From: Chryseobacterium culicis
Lineage (GTDB): Bacteria; Bacteroidota; Bacteroidia; Flavobacteriales; Weeksellaceae
DNA length: 64,000 nt
Assembly (NCBI RefSeq): GCF_002979755.1
Contig: NZ_PCPP01000001.1
Coordinates: 1,024,665-1,088,664, forward strand
Direction: 5' to 3'
Shown here: positions 35,601 to 44,599 of the stretch, piece by piece
Layout: every line of letters starts with the position of its first letter
Position numbering within the stretch: position 1 is the stretch's first letter
Notes under the pieces: generated by a model
Databases searched by the model: none
What the model was told of the DNA's origin: nothing
Seen by the model: the letters and a program-made list of their open reading frames with translations, nothing else
Made by a program: the position numbers and the translations under genes

Positions 35601-35887
35601 TTCAGCTGAACCATGATAACGGATAAACTCTCGTATGAAGAAGATTCTACTTTTTTAACGTTTTCCAAAGAACCTACGGCATCTTCAATCTTACGGGTCA
35701 CGGATGTTTCCACCTCGGCAGGTGAAGCTCCCGGATATACCGTAGAAATGGTAACCATATTGGTTTCAAACTTCGGAATCAATTCGTATCCCATGAGCGT
35801 ATAACTCAGGATACCTCCCAGCGTCAGAATTGTAAATAATACAATTACCAGCGAGGGTCTTTTAATCGATATTTCTGCTAACTTCAT
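32699..35887 (-). CDS. RND multidrug efflux permease (HAE1/AcrB-like)
   Basis: 1062 residues, the usual length for the proton-driven inner-membrane pump of a tripartite system. There are about 12 transmembrane helices and two large periplasmic loops. VGILVDDAIVVLENIYRH carries the paired aspartates of the proton relay in TM4, and the N-terminus (SIKRPSLVIVLFTILTLGG) is typical. The C-terminal GLVAKNAILIVDFTN is also conserved. It exports drugs or other amphiphiles through the adaptor and outer-membrane channel encoded just upstream. The gap to the adaptor gene is 7 bases. Confidence 0.95.
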   Translation of the reverse strand: MKLAEISIKRPSLVIVLFTILTLGGILSYTLMGYELIPKFETNMVTISTVYPGASPAEVETSVTRKIEDAVGSLENVKKVESSSYESLSVIMVQLNDGADVDYALNDAQRKVNAILADLPDDVKAPSLNKFSLDDLPIITMSISSDKLNSKDLYDLLDKKIEPIFSRVNGVAQVDLVGGQEREIQVNLDEKKLQGYGLSIGDVQQAILSSNLDFPTGSLKTRTTKSTIRLSGKYKSTEEMNNLVVSHKNGAQVRLSDIATVFDSQKDVEKVARFNQFPTILMQVKKQSDANAVAVSESVQKTIETVEAAYKVQGVKVKIVNDTTEFTLESANHVIFDLFLAIILVAIVMLLFLHSIRNAFIVMVSIPASLVAAFIGMNLMGYTLNLMSLLGLSLVVGILVDDAIVVLENIYRHMEMGKSKIRAAYDGASEIGFTVAAITLVIVVVFLPIAMSSGLVANILAQFCVTVVIATLLSLLASFTIIPWLSSRFGKLEHLTGKNWFEKFILWFEGLIDKFTHWITGILEWCLKTTLRRISTVVITFIVLISSFMLVAFGFIGGEFFPPIDRGQFLVQMELSKDATVEKTNQLTLDVEKFLRNDKDVVDLITTVGQQSTGFGGAQATTYQSEVQVNLTDKSERSESTNIKAAKIKRQLEEKFTGVEFKTAPIGIMGAENAPIEMVVTAPDNATAVKEATRILELLKKVPGAVDAELSTDTGSPEVQVSIDRDKMSALGLNLSSVGQTMQTAFNGNTDGKFRAGEYEYDINIRFGDVNRQSIDDVKNLMFTNPQGQQVRLSQFADVKMGSGPSLLERRDKSPSVKVRAKAVGRPVGDVANEWANQFMNSTKKPVGVDYIWSGDMENQQEGFGTLGIALLAAIVLVYLVMVSLYDSFVYPFVVLFSIPLAMIGVMVILALTANSLNIFTMLGMIMLIGLVAKNAILIVDFTNARKAAGANTHDALVQANHARLRPILMTTIAMIFGMLPIALATGAGAEMNKGLAWVVIGGLTSSLFLTLIIVPVVYSLFDSVLRRMGKDTKVDYEAEMKADYVHRELNEDGFTPKHLDK

Positions 35888-35894
35888 AGATCTA

Positions 35895-36956
35895 CTACTT
35901 TATAATGTTCACTTTAGATCCGCTGTCCAGGTTGATCTGTCCGCTGGTTACTACCTGCTCTCCTCCATTCAATCCACTTAGAACCTGAACTTTATCTCCG
36001 TAAACTTTTCCGATGGTTACTTTAATCAGCTTAGCAACACCATTCTGAACAACAAACAATTGCCCAGAGCTTACTCCGTTTACAAACGCTTCAGCAGGAA
36101 CTGTCAGCATATTCTGAGTTTCGGCACCGTTGTTTGTACTGAATTTAGCAGTTGCATACATACCCGCTTTCAGGTTTCCTCTGTTCTGAACTTCAATTTC
36201 CACAGGGAAATTCAAAGAAGCATCACTTTTAGGAGCGATAAATGTAATTCTCCCTACGAAAGAATCTTCGGGTAAAACATTTACTTTAATCGGAACTTCC
36301 TGACCTAACTGGATTTTCCCGATCTGGCTTTCGTCCACTAAAACAGAAAGTTTTAAGCTGTTGATATTAACGATTTCAAACATAGAAGTTCCTACTGAAA
36401 CAACGGTTCCGGGCTCTACCAGCTTTTTATTGATTGTTCCGCTGATACCCGCACGGATGCTGGTGTCATTCACTCTTACTCCCTGAGCTTTCACAGCTGC
36501 CTGTGCATTTTTCAGCTGTAATCTTGAGTTATCAAGCTGTTGCTTTGTAACACCTCCTGTTTTGTAAGCATTTTCATAACGTTGGTTATCCATAATAGCA
36601 TTCTGAAGATTATTCTGAGCCTGTGTAACATCCACTTCGATAGCATCTCTCTTGATCGTTGCCAACACCTGACCTGCACTTACTCTTGAACCTTCTTTTA
36701 CCAAAACGCTTACAATACGTCCGGCAATTTCAGAAGACTGATTCATCTCCTGCTTAGGAATGAAAGTTCCGTTGGCAGAGTAATCTGTATCAATATTTTC
36801 TCTTGTAACAGTGATGATATTAACATTGATTTTATCTACCTGCTTGGCAACTTCTTTTACTTCCTGTGTCTGCTTTTCTTTGTTCCCGGCAATCTTGTAA
36901 GCAGCTAAACCTACCAGTACTGCTGCTACGATGATATATATTAAAGTTTTTTTCAT
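35895..36956 (-). CDS. RND periplasmic adaptor (membrane fusion protein)
   Basis: 353 residues. A membrane-anchoring N-terminal helix (KTLIYIIVAAVLVGLAAYKI) without a lipobox cysteine is followed by the lipoyl/barrel half-motifs (GRIVSVLVKEGSRVSAGQVLATI; ISGTINKKLVEPGTVVSVGTSMFEIV), a coiled-coil hairpin between and a C-terminal beta-barrel. It links the RND pump with the TolC-like channel. It sits 9 bases after the channel gene and 7 before the pump gene; all share one transcript. Confidence 0.95.
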   Translation of the reverse strand: MKKTLIYIIVAAVLVGLAAYKIAGNKEKQTQEVKEVAKQVDKINVNIITVTRENIDTDYSANGTFIPKQEMNQSSEIAGRIVSVLVKEGSRVSAGQVLATIKRDAIEVDVTQAQNNLQNAIMDNQRYENAYKTGGVTKQQLDNSRLQLKNAQAAVKAQGVRVNDTSIRAGISGTINKKLVEPGTVVSVGTSMFEIVNINSLKLSVLVDESQIGKIQLGQEVPIKVNVLPEDSFVGRITFIAPKSDASLNFPVEIEVQNRGNLKAGMYATAKFSTNNGAETQNMLTVPAEAFVNGVSSGQLFVVQNGVAKLIKVTIGKVYGDKVQVLSGLNGGEQVVTSGQINLDSGSKVNIIK

Positions 36957-36965
36957 TTTAGTTTA

Positions 36966-38318
36966 TTATAAGTTTTGTAGTGTGTTTAGTTCACCCTTAG
37001 CTTTTATCAGCTTGATCTCGGCCTGTTTGTAATCCAGCAATGCATTAGAATAGTTCTGTTTTGCCTGTGTCAAAGCATTTTCAGAATCCAGCACCTCTGT
37101 AAGGGTTGCTAACCCGTATTGATAATTTGACTGGGTATTTTTCTGAACTCTTTCTGCCAATCCTACATTATCTTTCATGCTTTCGATATTAATCAATGCA
37201 TTTTCCATGTTGGTGACTGCATTTTTATAATCTAAACTTAAGCTCAACTGAGTGTTTTCAATATCAACATCAAGATCCTGAATATCAATTTCTGCCTGAT
37301 TGATCTTTGCTTTTGTAGCTCCTCCCGTGAAAATAGGAATATTGACATTCAAACCAATTGCTGAATAATCACTCCAAAGCACCCCTTTACTAAGACCATT
37401 TGTTAACGGGAATTTTGCTCCGTTTGCTCCCCATCCGTAGTTCGCAGTAAGATTTACTGATGGATAAAGATAAGCTTCGGTTGCTTTTTTATTGAAAACC
37501 AAAAGTTCCCTGTTTTTATTTAAAACTTTGATCTCTGTACGGTCATTAAGATTGACATTGCTCGCAATCAGCTCAGGTTTTGGTTGAATCTCTTTTTCTT
37601 CAAGCTCGATATCTGTAGAAATCGGGATTCCCATATAAAACTTCAGTGCATTTTTTGAAAGTTCAACAGAGTTGATTAAAGTCTGCTTATTGGAACCTAT
37701 ATTCGTAAGCTGAACATTGGTCCTGTCTAAATCGATGGACTTTGCCAAACCGTTATCAACAAGGCTTTTAATAACATTTCTTACTTTTTCAGTATTGGCA
37801 TAGCTGGCCGTTACCGTTTTAAGATTCTCCTCCTGCACAAACACCTGATAATAAGCTGTAGCTACATTTTCAATAATCTGTTCATTGGTTAACTGAGCAT
37901 TCAGTACATAAAACTCTCTTGTGGATTTTGCCGCTTTAAGTCCTGTAAATACTCTTTGGTCAAAAATCGCCTGCTGAAGTTGTACAGAAGCTGTTGAACC
38001 CCAAGGCTGGCCAAACTGAGCTCTGATTTTCTCTCCTCCAAATTCCAGCAAAGATTCCTGAATAATCGGGTTATAGGTTAAACCCGCTGTAGCAGTGACC
38101 TGTGGCAAAGCACCGGCTCTGGCTTCATCAATCTTATATTCGGCTTTTTTGACCTGTAAAGCAGCTTTTTTAGCTTCTGCCTTATTTTGAAGTGCCTGTT
38201 TTATAGCTTCCTGCAGGGAAACCTGCTGCTGGGCAGACATCAGTGTTGAGCCGAAAATCATAAATGCTGAAGCTATCCCAATTTTTAGCTTTGTAGCAGT
38301 TATACGTTTTCTATTCAT
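36966..38318 (-). CDS. TolC family outer-membrane efflux channel
   Basis: 450 residues with a signal peptide (ending SAQQQ) and two repeated coiled-coil halves of the outer-membrane efflux protein family (AGALPQVTATAGLTYNP; EAYLYPSVNLTANYGWG; GLATLTEVLDSENALTQAKQNYSNALLDYKQAEI). It forms the trimeric exit duct. The order channel, adaptor, pump with gaps under 10 bases is usual in Bacteroidota. The TetR gene upstream leaves an 89-base gap in which I see no clear promoter, so all four genes probably share the promoter upstream of tetR. Confidence 0.93.
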   Translation of the reverse strand: MNRKRITATKLKIGIASAFMIFGSTLMSAQQQVSLQEAIKQALQNKAEAKKAALQVKKAEYKIDEARAGALPQVTATAGLTYNPIIQESLLEFGGEKIRAQFGQPWGSTASVQLQQAIFDQRVFTGLKAAKSTREFYVLNAQLTNEQIIENVATAYYQVFVQEENLKTVTASYANTEKVRNVIKSLVDNGLAKSIDLDRTNVQLTNIGSNKQTLINSVELSKNALKFYMGIPISTDIELEEKEIQPKPELIASNVNLNDRTEIKVLNKNRELLVFNKKATEAYLYPSVNLTANYGWGANGAKFPLTNGLSKGVLWSDYSAIGLNVNIPIFTGGATKAKINQAEIDIQDLDVDIENTQLSLSLDYKNAVTNMENALINIESMKDNVGLAERVQKNTQSNYQYGLATLTEVLDSENALTQAKQNYSNALLDYKQAEIKLIKAKGELNTLQNL

Positions 38319-38407
38319 AATTTTATACTTCGTTTATTTTTTATTTAATTTTCAGTCATTATTTATTTCTAATTGACGAATCATTTTCAGAAATACTTTA
38401 GTTTTTT

Positions 38408-39001
38408 TTAGTTTTTGAACAACATATTGATAATAATCTCTTTTCGTTCAGAAATAATCTTATCATATTCTTCATCATTAATTAATAAATTCTCCATAAA
38501 TAATGGTCTTATGGCACTTGGAAATACTAATAGAGCCACCATATTAAGAATAAACTGAACAGGCGCCATTTTCTCAATATTTCCCAATTCCATTTCTTTT
38601 TCGATATCCTTGTACATATCATTCAGGATATCTTCTTCAATTTCTCTTTGATGGCAGGTTCCTTTATTAATCTGTGAAACGATATACGTTTCCAGATACG
38701 GATACTGAAGACTTGTAGAAAGGCTGCTTTCTATGAATTGGCTGATCTTTTCTTTAAAAGGCAGATCAGAATTCTGAATGATCTTCGATTTTTCCTGTTC
38801 TACTCTTTGCGCTTCATCAAAGATGATCTGGATCAGCTTATCCCTTGAACGGAAATAGTAATTAATAAGGGTTCTGTTCACTCCAGCTTCATCTGCAATC
38901 TCCTGCGTAGTAGCATCAAATTTTCCTTTCACAAAGAACAAATTCTTCGCTGTCTCCTTGATCAATTCCTGTGTTTGGTCTTTTTTTGCTTGATTTGACA
39001 T
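38408..39001 (-). CDS. TetR family repressor of the efflux operon
   Basis: 197 residues from MSNQAKKDQTQELIKETAKNLF; a longer frame reaches 39064 but its extra 21 residues run through the promoter and operator, so I reject it. The N-terminal helix-turn-helix is ATTQEIADEAGVNRTLINYYFRSRDKLIQIIF (about 28-60), and the remainder is the ligand-binding helical domain (DUF-type, with a CHQREIE segment). It is first in the efflux transcript. Two palindromic sites bracket its own promoter, so it most likely represses itself and the pump until a drug binds. Confidence 0.9.
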   Translation of the reverse strand: MSNQAKKDQTQELIKETAKNLFFVKGKFDATTQEIADEAGVNRTLINYYFRSRDKLIQIIFDEAQRVEQEKSKIIQNSDLPFKEKISQFIESSLSTSLQYPYLETYIVSQINKGTCHQREIEEDILNDMYKDIEKEMELGNIEKMAPVQFILNMVALLVFPSAIRPLFMENLLINDEEYDKIISERKEIIINMLFKN

Positions 39002-39002
39002 T

Positions 39003-39065
39003 TTTGTTAAACAAATTTGTGCAAATTTATAGTAAAATTTATTTTTGACAAAATTGTTAAACAAA
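39003..39065 (-). promoter_or_regulatory. Autoregulated promoter of the tetR-efflux operon with two operator palindromes
   Basis: Two sites: TTTGTTAAACAAA at 39003-39015 (perfect dyad, overlapping the region just upstream of the start codon) and TTGTTAAACAA at 39054-39064, with centres 39009 and 39059, exactly 50 bp apart. On the minus strand a TTTG -33 element (39049-39052) is followed after 19 bases by TAAATTTG, the -7 element (39022-39029), within the usual 17-23-base spacer range. The sites therefore bracket the promoter, as expected for TetR repression. A further TTAAACAAA half-site lies at about 39070-39078. Confidence 0.72.
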
Positions 39066-39153
39066 AAAATTAAACAAAAATGTCATGACATCCATCATGT
39101 TTATTAATTCCAGTTTGCAATTATTTATCATTTAATAAGAAGCCTATTTTTAT

Positions 39154-39161
39154 ATCTTTGC
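39154..39161 (+). promoter_or_regulatory. -7 element of the large T9SS surface-protein gene
   Basis: TATCTTTG, 18 bases upstream of the ATG at 39180; no clear TTG -33 element at the usual distance. It is divergent from the tetR promoter. Confidence 0.5.
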
Positions 39162-39179
39162 CGCAAAAATTAATAACCG

Positions 39180-42100
39180 ATGAAGAAAATCCTTTCGCTG
39201 TTCGTGGTTTTGAACGCGGTACTTCTATTTTCACAGAAAAAGATTTCTGAGGAAAACTCTTATCATTTTTATGAAAACAAAGGTCAAATTATTGATCAAG
39301 ACGGAAAAGAAAACAAAGAGGTAAAATATCTTTTCCACTCTAATGGTCTTAATGTACAGCTGCGTTCTAATGGATTTTCTTATGATATTTACGAAACCAG
39401 GAAAACTGTAAATCCTGTTTTTTCAAAAAAGGCAGAAAACACAGTTCCATCACCAAAGCAGCATGATAGTGAGGAGTATATTTATGAAAAACTGATTCAT
39501 AGAATAGATATCGAATTTATCAATTCAAAAAAAACAACCATTACCGCAGAAGGAAAATCTGCAGATTATGATAATTATTACAATCTGCCTAATACACCAA
39601 AAGGTATTAGTAATGTTCATAGGTATCAAAAAATCAGGTACAAGAATATATATCCAAACATAGATTTAGTATTCTTTAAACCCAATGATACTTTAAAACC
39701 CATTGAATATAATTTCATTATTAACCCAGGTGGAAAAATTTCAGATATTAAAATGAAATTTACTGGAGCTCCTGCTTTGATTAAAGACGGAAAACTAACC
39801 ATGAATGTCCGTTTTGGGGAAGTACACGAAAATATTCCTAACAGCTGGATCATTGGAAACACTCAAAAAAATATTGATGTTTCTTTTAAAGATCTCGGTG
39901 AGCAGACTTTTGGATTTTATGCTCCTTTTAATTCTTCTGATAAAACAATTATTATAGATCCTGTACCAACAAGAATATGGGGAAGTTATGCCGGAGGGTT
40001 TGGTGATGATTATGGTAAAATAAAAACAGATCCTCAGAGTACAGGTTATTTATTTGGAACCACAAATAGTACTACAAACTTTGCGACTTCCGGAACTTAT
40101 CAACAAAATGTAACCGGTGGGTTTGATGCATTTCTGGTGAAACTTACAAAATACGGGCAGAGACTTTGGGGAACCTATTATGGTTTTGGAATGAGAGATG
40201 TATTTGCAGATGTTGATTTTGATGAAAGCTTTAATATTTATGCTGGCGGAACTGTACAAAGAGGAGCATATAATGAAAATATTGTTGTCGTAAAATTTAA
40301 TAACAATGGGAGTTTTGCTTTTGAAAAAGAATTTGTTTCAAGCAGGCAAAGCAAACTTTATACTATTTCTTACAATCAAAATCATATCTATTTTGGAGGT
40401 GATTCTTTTAGTTCTGACTTCCCTACGATCAATGCCATGCAGCCAACAAAATCTACCCCTGTAGGATATACAGATGGAATTCTGGCATCTCTGCATTCAA
40501 CAACTGGGAATATTGATTGGGCAACATATTTTGGACGAAGTGATGGTTCTACTTCTATTTTTCAAATCCTTTCTTCTAATGATAATCTTGAAATTATAGG
40601 AGCCACACAATCTTCAAACATTCCTATGATAAATGCTTTTCAGCCTTTAAAAGGAGGTGAATCAGATGGCATATATCTGAAAATGTCAAAAACAGGAAAC
40701 ACCATTCTCAGATCAAGCTACTATGGTAATGCTGGTAGTGAACAGATATGGAAAGCAAGAATTGTAAATAACACTTTAATTCTTCCTGGGAAATATTCTA
40801 CAACAGCATTTCCATCGGGGCAACCTGGAATCTGGCGCGTAAACCTAACCACTAATGCCATTACAAAAAATTACTTCAATTTTATAGATGATTACCAATT
40901 ATTAGCATACCCTGACATTTCAGGAAATGTTTTCTTTACAGGACTTCATTCAAGCGGGCAGCCTGACATATCCACCCCCGGAGCTTATATGGGAATGCCA
41001 GCAATGTATATTTCTACATTTTTAATTAAATACAATCAAAACGATGTAAAAGAATGGGGTACTTATTATACAGGAAATGGAGCAACACAACAAGGTGAAG
41101 CTACAAAAGACGGAGATGGTGCTATTTATTTAACAGGAATGTCTAGTGGAAACACTTCGGGCATCGCTACACCAGGAACTTTTCAGCAATCTCATGGAGG
41201 TGGAAACGATATTTTTATCGCTAAATTCCAGGATTGTACCTCAACTGCTGTCGTTACTTCCAATTCTCCTATTTGTCCTAATGGTACACTTCAACTGAAT
41301 GCAACCGGCGGATCAGTATACAGCTGGACCGGGCCTAATGGTTTCACTTCTAATGAACAAAATCCCGTTATCCCTAATGCAACAAATGCTAATGCCGGTG
41401 TATATACATGTCAGGTTTCGGGGTCGGGAGCCTGTGATGGAACTTTTACCGTAAACGTTGTTGTGGGTGACAATATGGCTCCGGTTCCGAACGTTACTTC
41501 TCTGGCAGACATTACAGGAGACTGTCATACAACAATAACAAACATGCCTACCGCTACAGATAACTGTGCCGGTACAATTACTGCAACCACTACAGACCCT
41601 TTATCTTATTCGATCCCTGGAACTTACGTTATTCATTGGACTTATAATGACGGAAATGGAAATACAGTTACTCAAAATCAAAATGTAATTATATCATCTC
41701 CTGCCCTTCCAACAGCTACAAACACCCAACAAACCTTCTGCGCTACCAGCAACCCCAAGATTTCTGATATTCAGGTTACAGGACAGAATATAAAATGGTA
41801 TGATACAGCAGGAAATATTTTACCTGCAACAACTACTCTTGCCAATGGGCAAACCTATTATGCTTCTCAAACCATTAATGGGTGTGAGAGTAATAAAATA
41901 GCGATTCAGGTGACCGTAAATACAACCCCTAAACCAACAGCCAATGCCAATCAGGATTTCTGTGCGTCTGCCAATCCTACGTTAGAAAAAATTGTTGTAA
42001 CAGGTACATCCCTTACGTTTTATAATGCTGCAGGAAATGTAATCCCAATGGCAACTCCGCTTGTAAACGGACAAACATATTTTGTAACCCAGACATTAAA

Positions 42101-43088
42101 CAACTGTGAATCTGAAAAATTGGCAATTACCGTAACGTTGTCCACAGATAACGTGCCTGCAAAGGATATTACACAGGTACAATGTAATACAACTACTTCA
42201 AACTCAATGGTTGTGAATCTTCACTCTTATGAAGCCAGCATTATTAATAATCCAGGAAATTATATTTTCACGTATACTGATACTGCAGGAAACCCTATTT
42301 CCAATCCCTCAGGTTATGTTTTAAATGTGGGAACAACGCTTATCCATGTAAGAGTTGCAACTCCAGATGGATGTTTTAAAGTGGTAAGATTAAACCTTAC
42401 ACTGAATCCTAAACCTATTGTTCTGCTTCCTGACACCCTTGATTTCTGTGAAGGAAAATCCGTTGTACTGGATGCAGGACCTGGATTTAAATCTTACGAA
42501 TGGAATACCGGAGCAACCACGCAAACCATTACAGTAGCTACTCCGGGAACTTATACAGTGAAAGTAACCAACATTTTCGGATGCGAAAGTACAAGTTCTA
42601 CTCAGGTGAGTTATTCTGTTTTAGCTCATATTGTTTCCGTGAATATTACCAACAATACAGCTACAGTTATTCTTTCTCAGAGCGGGAATTATGAGTTTTC
42701 TTTAGACAATTTCACTTGGCAGGATTCCAATATATTTACCCACTTACAAATGGGAGAATATACCGTATATGTGAGAACAAAATCCGGATGTACTATCGGA
42801 AAGAAAAACTTCTCTATATTCAATATTCCTAATGCCATTAGCCCTAACGGTGATGGAATCAATGATACCTGGAGAATTGCAGGCTTGGAAAACTATCCGG
42901 GTACTGAGGTCAGCTTATATGACAGAAGAGGTGCTATGGTGTATAAAGAAATTATTAAAAACCGACCTTTCCAATGGGATGGAAGATATGAATCACATGC
43001 TGTCTCTACAGGAAATTACTGGTATACCATAAAAGTTTCTGACGGAAGAATCTATAACGGATGGCTTCTGATCAAGAACAGAGAGTAA
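39180..43088 (+). CDS. Large surface protein with T9SS type B sorting domain
   Basis: 1302 residues. A signal peptide (MKKILSLFVVLNAVLLFSQ) is followed by an ENKGQ-type N-terminal domain (about 30-260; DUF7948 from memory), SBBP-like beta-propeller repeats (WGTYYG..., about 265-680), several Ig-like/HYR-type repeats with conserved cysteines (about 690-1140) and a gliding-motility-associated C-terminal domain (NAISPNGDGINDTWRI to WLLIKNRE, about 1215-1302). That tail directs transport by the type IX system to the surface or medium. Adhesion or gliding-related roles are usual, and no enzyme motif is visible. It stands alone with its own promoter and terminator. Confidence 0.92.
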   Translation: MKKILSLFVVLNAVLLFSQKKISEENSYHFYENKGQIIDQDGKENKEVKYLFHSNGLNVQLRSNGFSYDIYETRKTVNPVFSKKAENTVPSPKQHDSEEYIYEKLIHRIDIEFINSKKTTITAEGKSADYDNYYNLPNTPKGISNVHRYQKIRYKNIYPNIDLVFFKPNDTLKPIEYNFIINPGGKISDIKMKFTGAPALIKDGKLTMNVRFGEVHENIPNSWIIGNTQKNIDVSFKDLGEQTFGFYAPFNSSDKTIIIDPVPTRIWGSYAGGFGDDYGKIKTDPQSTGYLFGTTNSTTNFATSGTYQQNVTGGFDAFLVKLTKYGQRLWGTYYGFGMRDVFADVDFDESFNIYAGGTVQRGAYNENIVVVKFNNNGSFAFEKEFVSSRQSKLYTISYNQNHIYFGGDSFSSDFPTINAMQPTKSTPVGYTDGILASLHSTTGNIDWATYFGRSDGSTSIFQILSSNDNLEIIGATQSSNIPMINAFQPLKGGESDGIYLKMSKTGNTILRSSYYGNAGSEQIWKARIVNNTLILPGKYSTTAFPSGQPGIWRVNLTTNAITKNYFNFIDDYQLLAYPDISGNVFFTGLHSSGQPDISTPGAYMGMPAMYISTFLIKYNQNDVKEWGTYYTGNGATQQGEATKDGDGAIYLTGMSSGNTSGIATPGTFQQSHGGGNDIFIAKFQDCTSTAVVTSNSPICPNGTLQLNATGGSVYSWTGPNGFTSNEQNPVIPNATNANAGVYTCQVSGSGACDGTFTVNVVVGDNMAPVPNVTSLADITGDCHTTITNMPTATDNCAGTITATTTDPLSYSIPGTYVIHWTYNDGNGNTVTQNQNVIISSPALPTATNTQQTFCATSNPKISDIQVTGQNIKWYDTAGNILPATTTLANGQTYYASQTINGCESNKIAIQVTVNTTPKPTANANQDFCASANPTLEKIVVTGTSLTFYNAAGNVIPMATPLVNGQTYFVTQTLNNCESEKLAITVTLSTDNVPAKDITQVQCNTTTSNSMVVNLHSYEASIINNPGNYIFTYTDTAGNPISNPSGYVLNVGTTLIHVRVATPDGCFKVVRLNLTLNPKPIVLLPDTLDFCEGKSVVLDAGPGFKSYEWNTGATTQTITVATPGTYTVKVTNIFGCESTSSTQVSYSVLAHIVSVNITNNTATVILSQSGNYEFSLDNFTWQDSNIFTHLQMGEYTVYVRTKSGCTIGKKNFSIFNIPNAISPNGDGINDTWRIAGLENYPGTEVSLYDRRGAMVYKEIIKNRPFQWDGRYESHAVSTGNYWYTIKVSDGRIYNGWLLIKNRE

Positions 43089-43089
43089 C

Positions 43090-43122
43090 AAAAAACGAGC
43101 AGAAATTTCTGCTCGTTTTTTT
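43090..43122. terminator. Bidirectional terminator after the T9SS protein gene
   Basis: AAAAACGAGCAGAAA pairs with TTTCTGCTCGTTTTTT in a perfect palindrome with T-runs on both strands; serves the convergent genes on both sides. Confidence 0.88.
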
Positions 43123-43125
43123 ATG

Positions 43126-43950
43126 TTATAATAATTTGATTTTGTCGTCTGAGATATCGATGATTTTATCTTTATAAAGTCCTCCGATGGCTTTTTTAAA
43201 GTTCTTCTTACTCATCTGAAGTTCATTTTTGATTTCTTCAGGTGAAGACTTATCTGATACATACAGAAGTCCGTAATTTTCCTCCAGCTTGTCCAGAATC
43301 TTCTGCTTGAACTCATCAATATTTTCAAAACCTTCCGGTTGTAAAGAAATATCTATCTTCCCGTCTTCACGTATTGTTTTGATATATCCACTTTCTTCTG
43401 ACAGCGGATATAGCTTTTTGAAAACATCGGAAACATAGATCAATCCAATATATTGTTTGTTGATGATTACGTTCCAACCCAGCTCACTTTCATTCATCAT
43501 GATCAGATCTACTTTGTCTCCTTTTTTGAACGGAAGCTCATCATACTGCGGATTTCTCTTAAACTTTGTAGTCCCTGTAATCAGTTCCATATCTTCATCT
43601 ACATACAAATAAACCAGATATCTTTTTCCTTCAATGATTTTGGTTTTCTGCTGTTTGTAAGGGATAAATAAATCTTTAATAATTCCCCAATCCATAAAAG
43701 CTCCACTTGGAAGACTTTGTACACAGCTCATCACCGCAAATTCACCTACTTCAGCCAATGGAATTTCAGTCGTAGCTTTCAATTTATCATCATCCTGATA
43801 GACAAAAACTTCAACCTCCTCACCTATTTCTTTTTCATCCTGAATAAAGATTTTAGGCAGAAAAGCCTTTTCACCGGATTCATCTACGAGGATCCATCCT
43901 GAATTAATTTTTTCTGAAATTGTTAAAGTTTGAGTTTTTCCGAGTTGCAT
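43126..43950 (-). CDS. CvfB-like S1 domain RNA-binding protein
   Basis: 274 residues with tandem S1/OB-type domains (LTISEKINSGWILVDESGEKAFLPKIF, then KGDKVDLIMMNESELGWNVIINKQYIGLIYVSDVF, then YIKTIREDGKIDISLQPEGF) and a C-terminal winged-helix part (SPEEIKNELQMSKKNFKKAIGGLYKDKIIDI). This matches CvfB, an RNA-binding protein linked with virulence gene control in Staphylococcus. In flavobacteria its role is untested. No signal peptide. Confidence 0.9.
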   Translation of the reverse strand: MQLGKTQTLTISEKINSGWILVDESGEKAFLPKIFIQDEKEIGEEVEVFVYQDDDKLKATTEIPLAEVGEFAVMSCVQSLPSGAFMDWGIIKDLFIPYKQQKTKIIEGKRYLVYLYVDEDMELITGTTKFKRNPQYDELPFKKGDKVDLIMMNESELGWNVIINKQYIGLIYVSDVFKKLYPLSEESGYIKTIREDGKIDISLQPEGFENIDEFKQKILDKLEENYGLLYVSDKSSPEEIKNELQMSKKNFKKAIGGLYKDKIIDISDDKIKLL

Positions 43951-44086
43951 TGATGATAAAATTAGCTGACAAAGGTACGGAAATTTGAAGATGCCAACCT
44001 AGTCAATACCGTTATAATTCTTTTGAAGACTTATTTTAGCCTTTCATTAAGACTGTAAAACGCTTACATTTGAATAAAAAACAATC

Positions 44087-44533
44087 ATGAAAAAGTATTT
44101 CATCTTACCTCTTTTCCTTTCCGTTATCTTTTCAAATGCTCAACTGCTGGAAAAAACAGCGGTGAATATTTCATATCGATATACCGGAAGAAATGTTCTG
44201 CAGGCCGGATTAGAATACAGATTTGGAGAGCGCTACGAAGGTTCTATTATTGCGGGACCCTCTTTGCTGTATACCCGTGTTAATGAAACAGATAAATTGA
44301 TTCCCGAGATGAATATCAATTTTCTCCGTGCCGGATTACTGATTGGTGTTTCCGCCAACCCCTATTCAGTAGAACCAAGAATAGGGGTGTCATTATTTAA
44401 TGCTGTATTTCTCAATACCGGATATGCTTTTCCTATTCACAGAGATAAATATTTTAAAGGAATAACCTTTGGAATACAGCTTAATATCGCTCCGAAACAT
44501 TCTAAGTTTTATGATAACCTGAAAATAATGTAA
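44087..44533 (+). CDS. Small exported beta-strand-rich protein
   Basis: 148 residues with a signal peptide (MKKYFILPLFLSVIFSNA, then QLLEKT). The mature part alternates hydrophobic residues as in a small outer-membrane barrel (VNISYRYTGRNVLQAGLEYRFGERYEGSIIAGPSLLY; FLRAGLLIGVSANPYSVEPRIGVSLF) and ends KIM rather than with an aromatic residue. No family name. It has its own promoter region, and a half palindromic repeat directly follows it. Confidence 0.68.
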   Translation: MKKYFILPLFLSVIFSNAQLLEKTAVNISYRYTGRNVLQAGLEYRFGERYEGSIIAGPSLLYTRVNETDKLIPEMNINFLRAGLLIGVSANPYSVEPRIGVSLFNAVFLNTGYAFPIHRDKYFKGITFGIQLNIAPKHSKFYDNLKIM

Positions 44534-44535
44534 TC

Positions 44536-44596
44536 AGCTAAAGCCAATGGATTTGCTATAAAAAGTAAAAACGGACTAAAGCCCGCTTTCTATTGA
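44536..44596. repeat. Half copy of the TTTAGCCC palindromic repeat
   Basis: AGCTAAAGCCAATGG ... GGACTAAAGCCCGCTTTCTATTGA matches the left half of the nested element at 32458-32612 in order and spacing, with several differences. It lies between the exported-protein and DUF4476 genes. Confidence 0.8.
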
Positions 44597-44599
44597 AAA

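Noticed and set aside
38408..39064. Longer start for the TetR gene (39064)
   Set aside because: The extra residues would be encoded by the promoter and operator sequence; the MSNQAKK start at 39001 fits the family.
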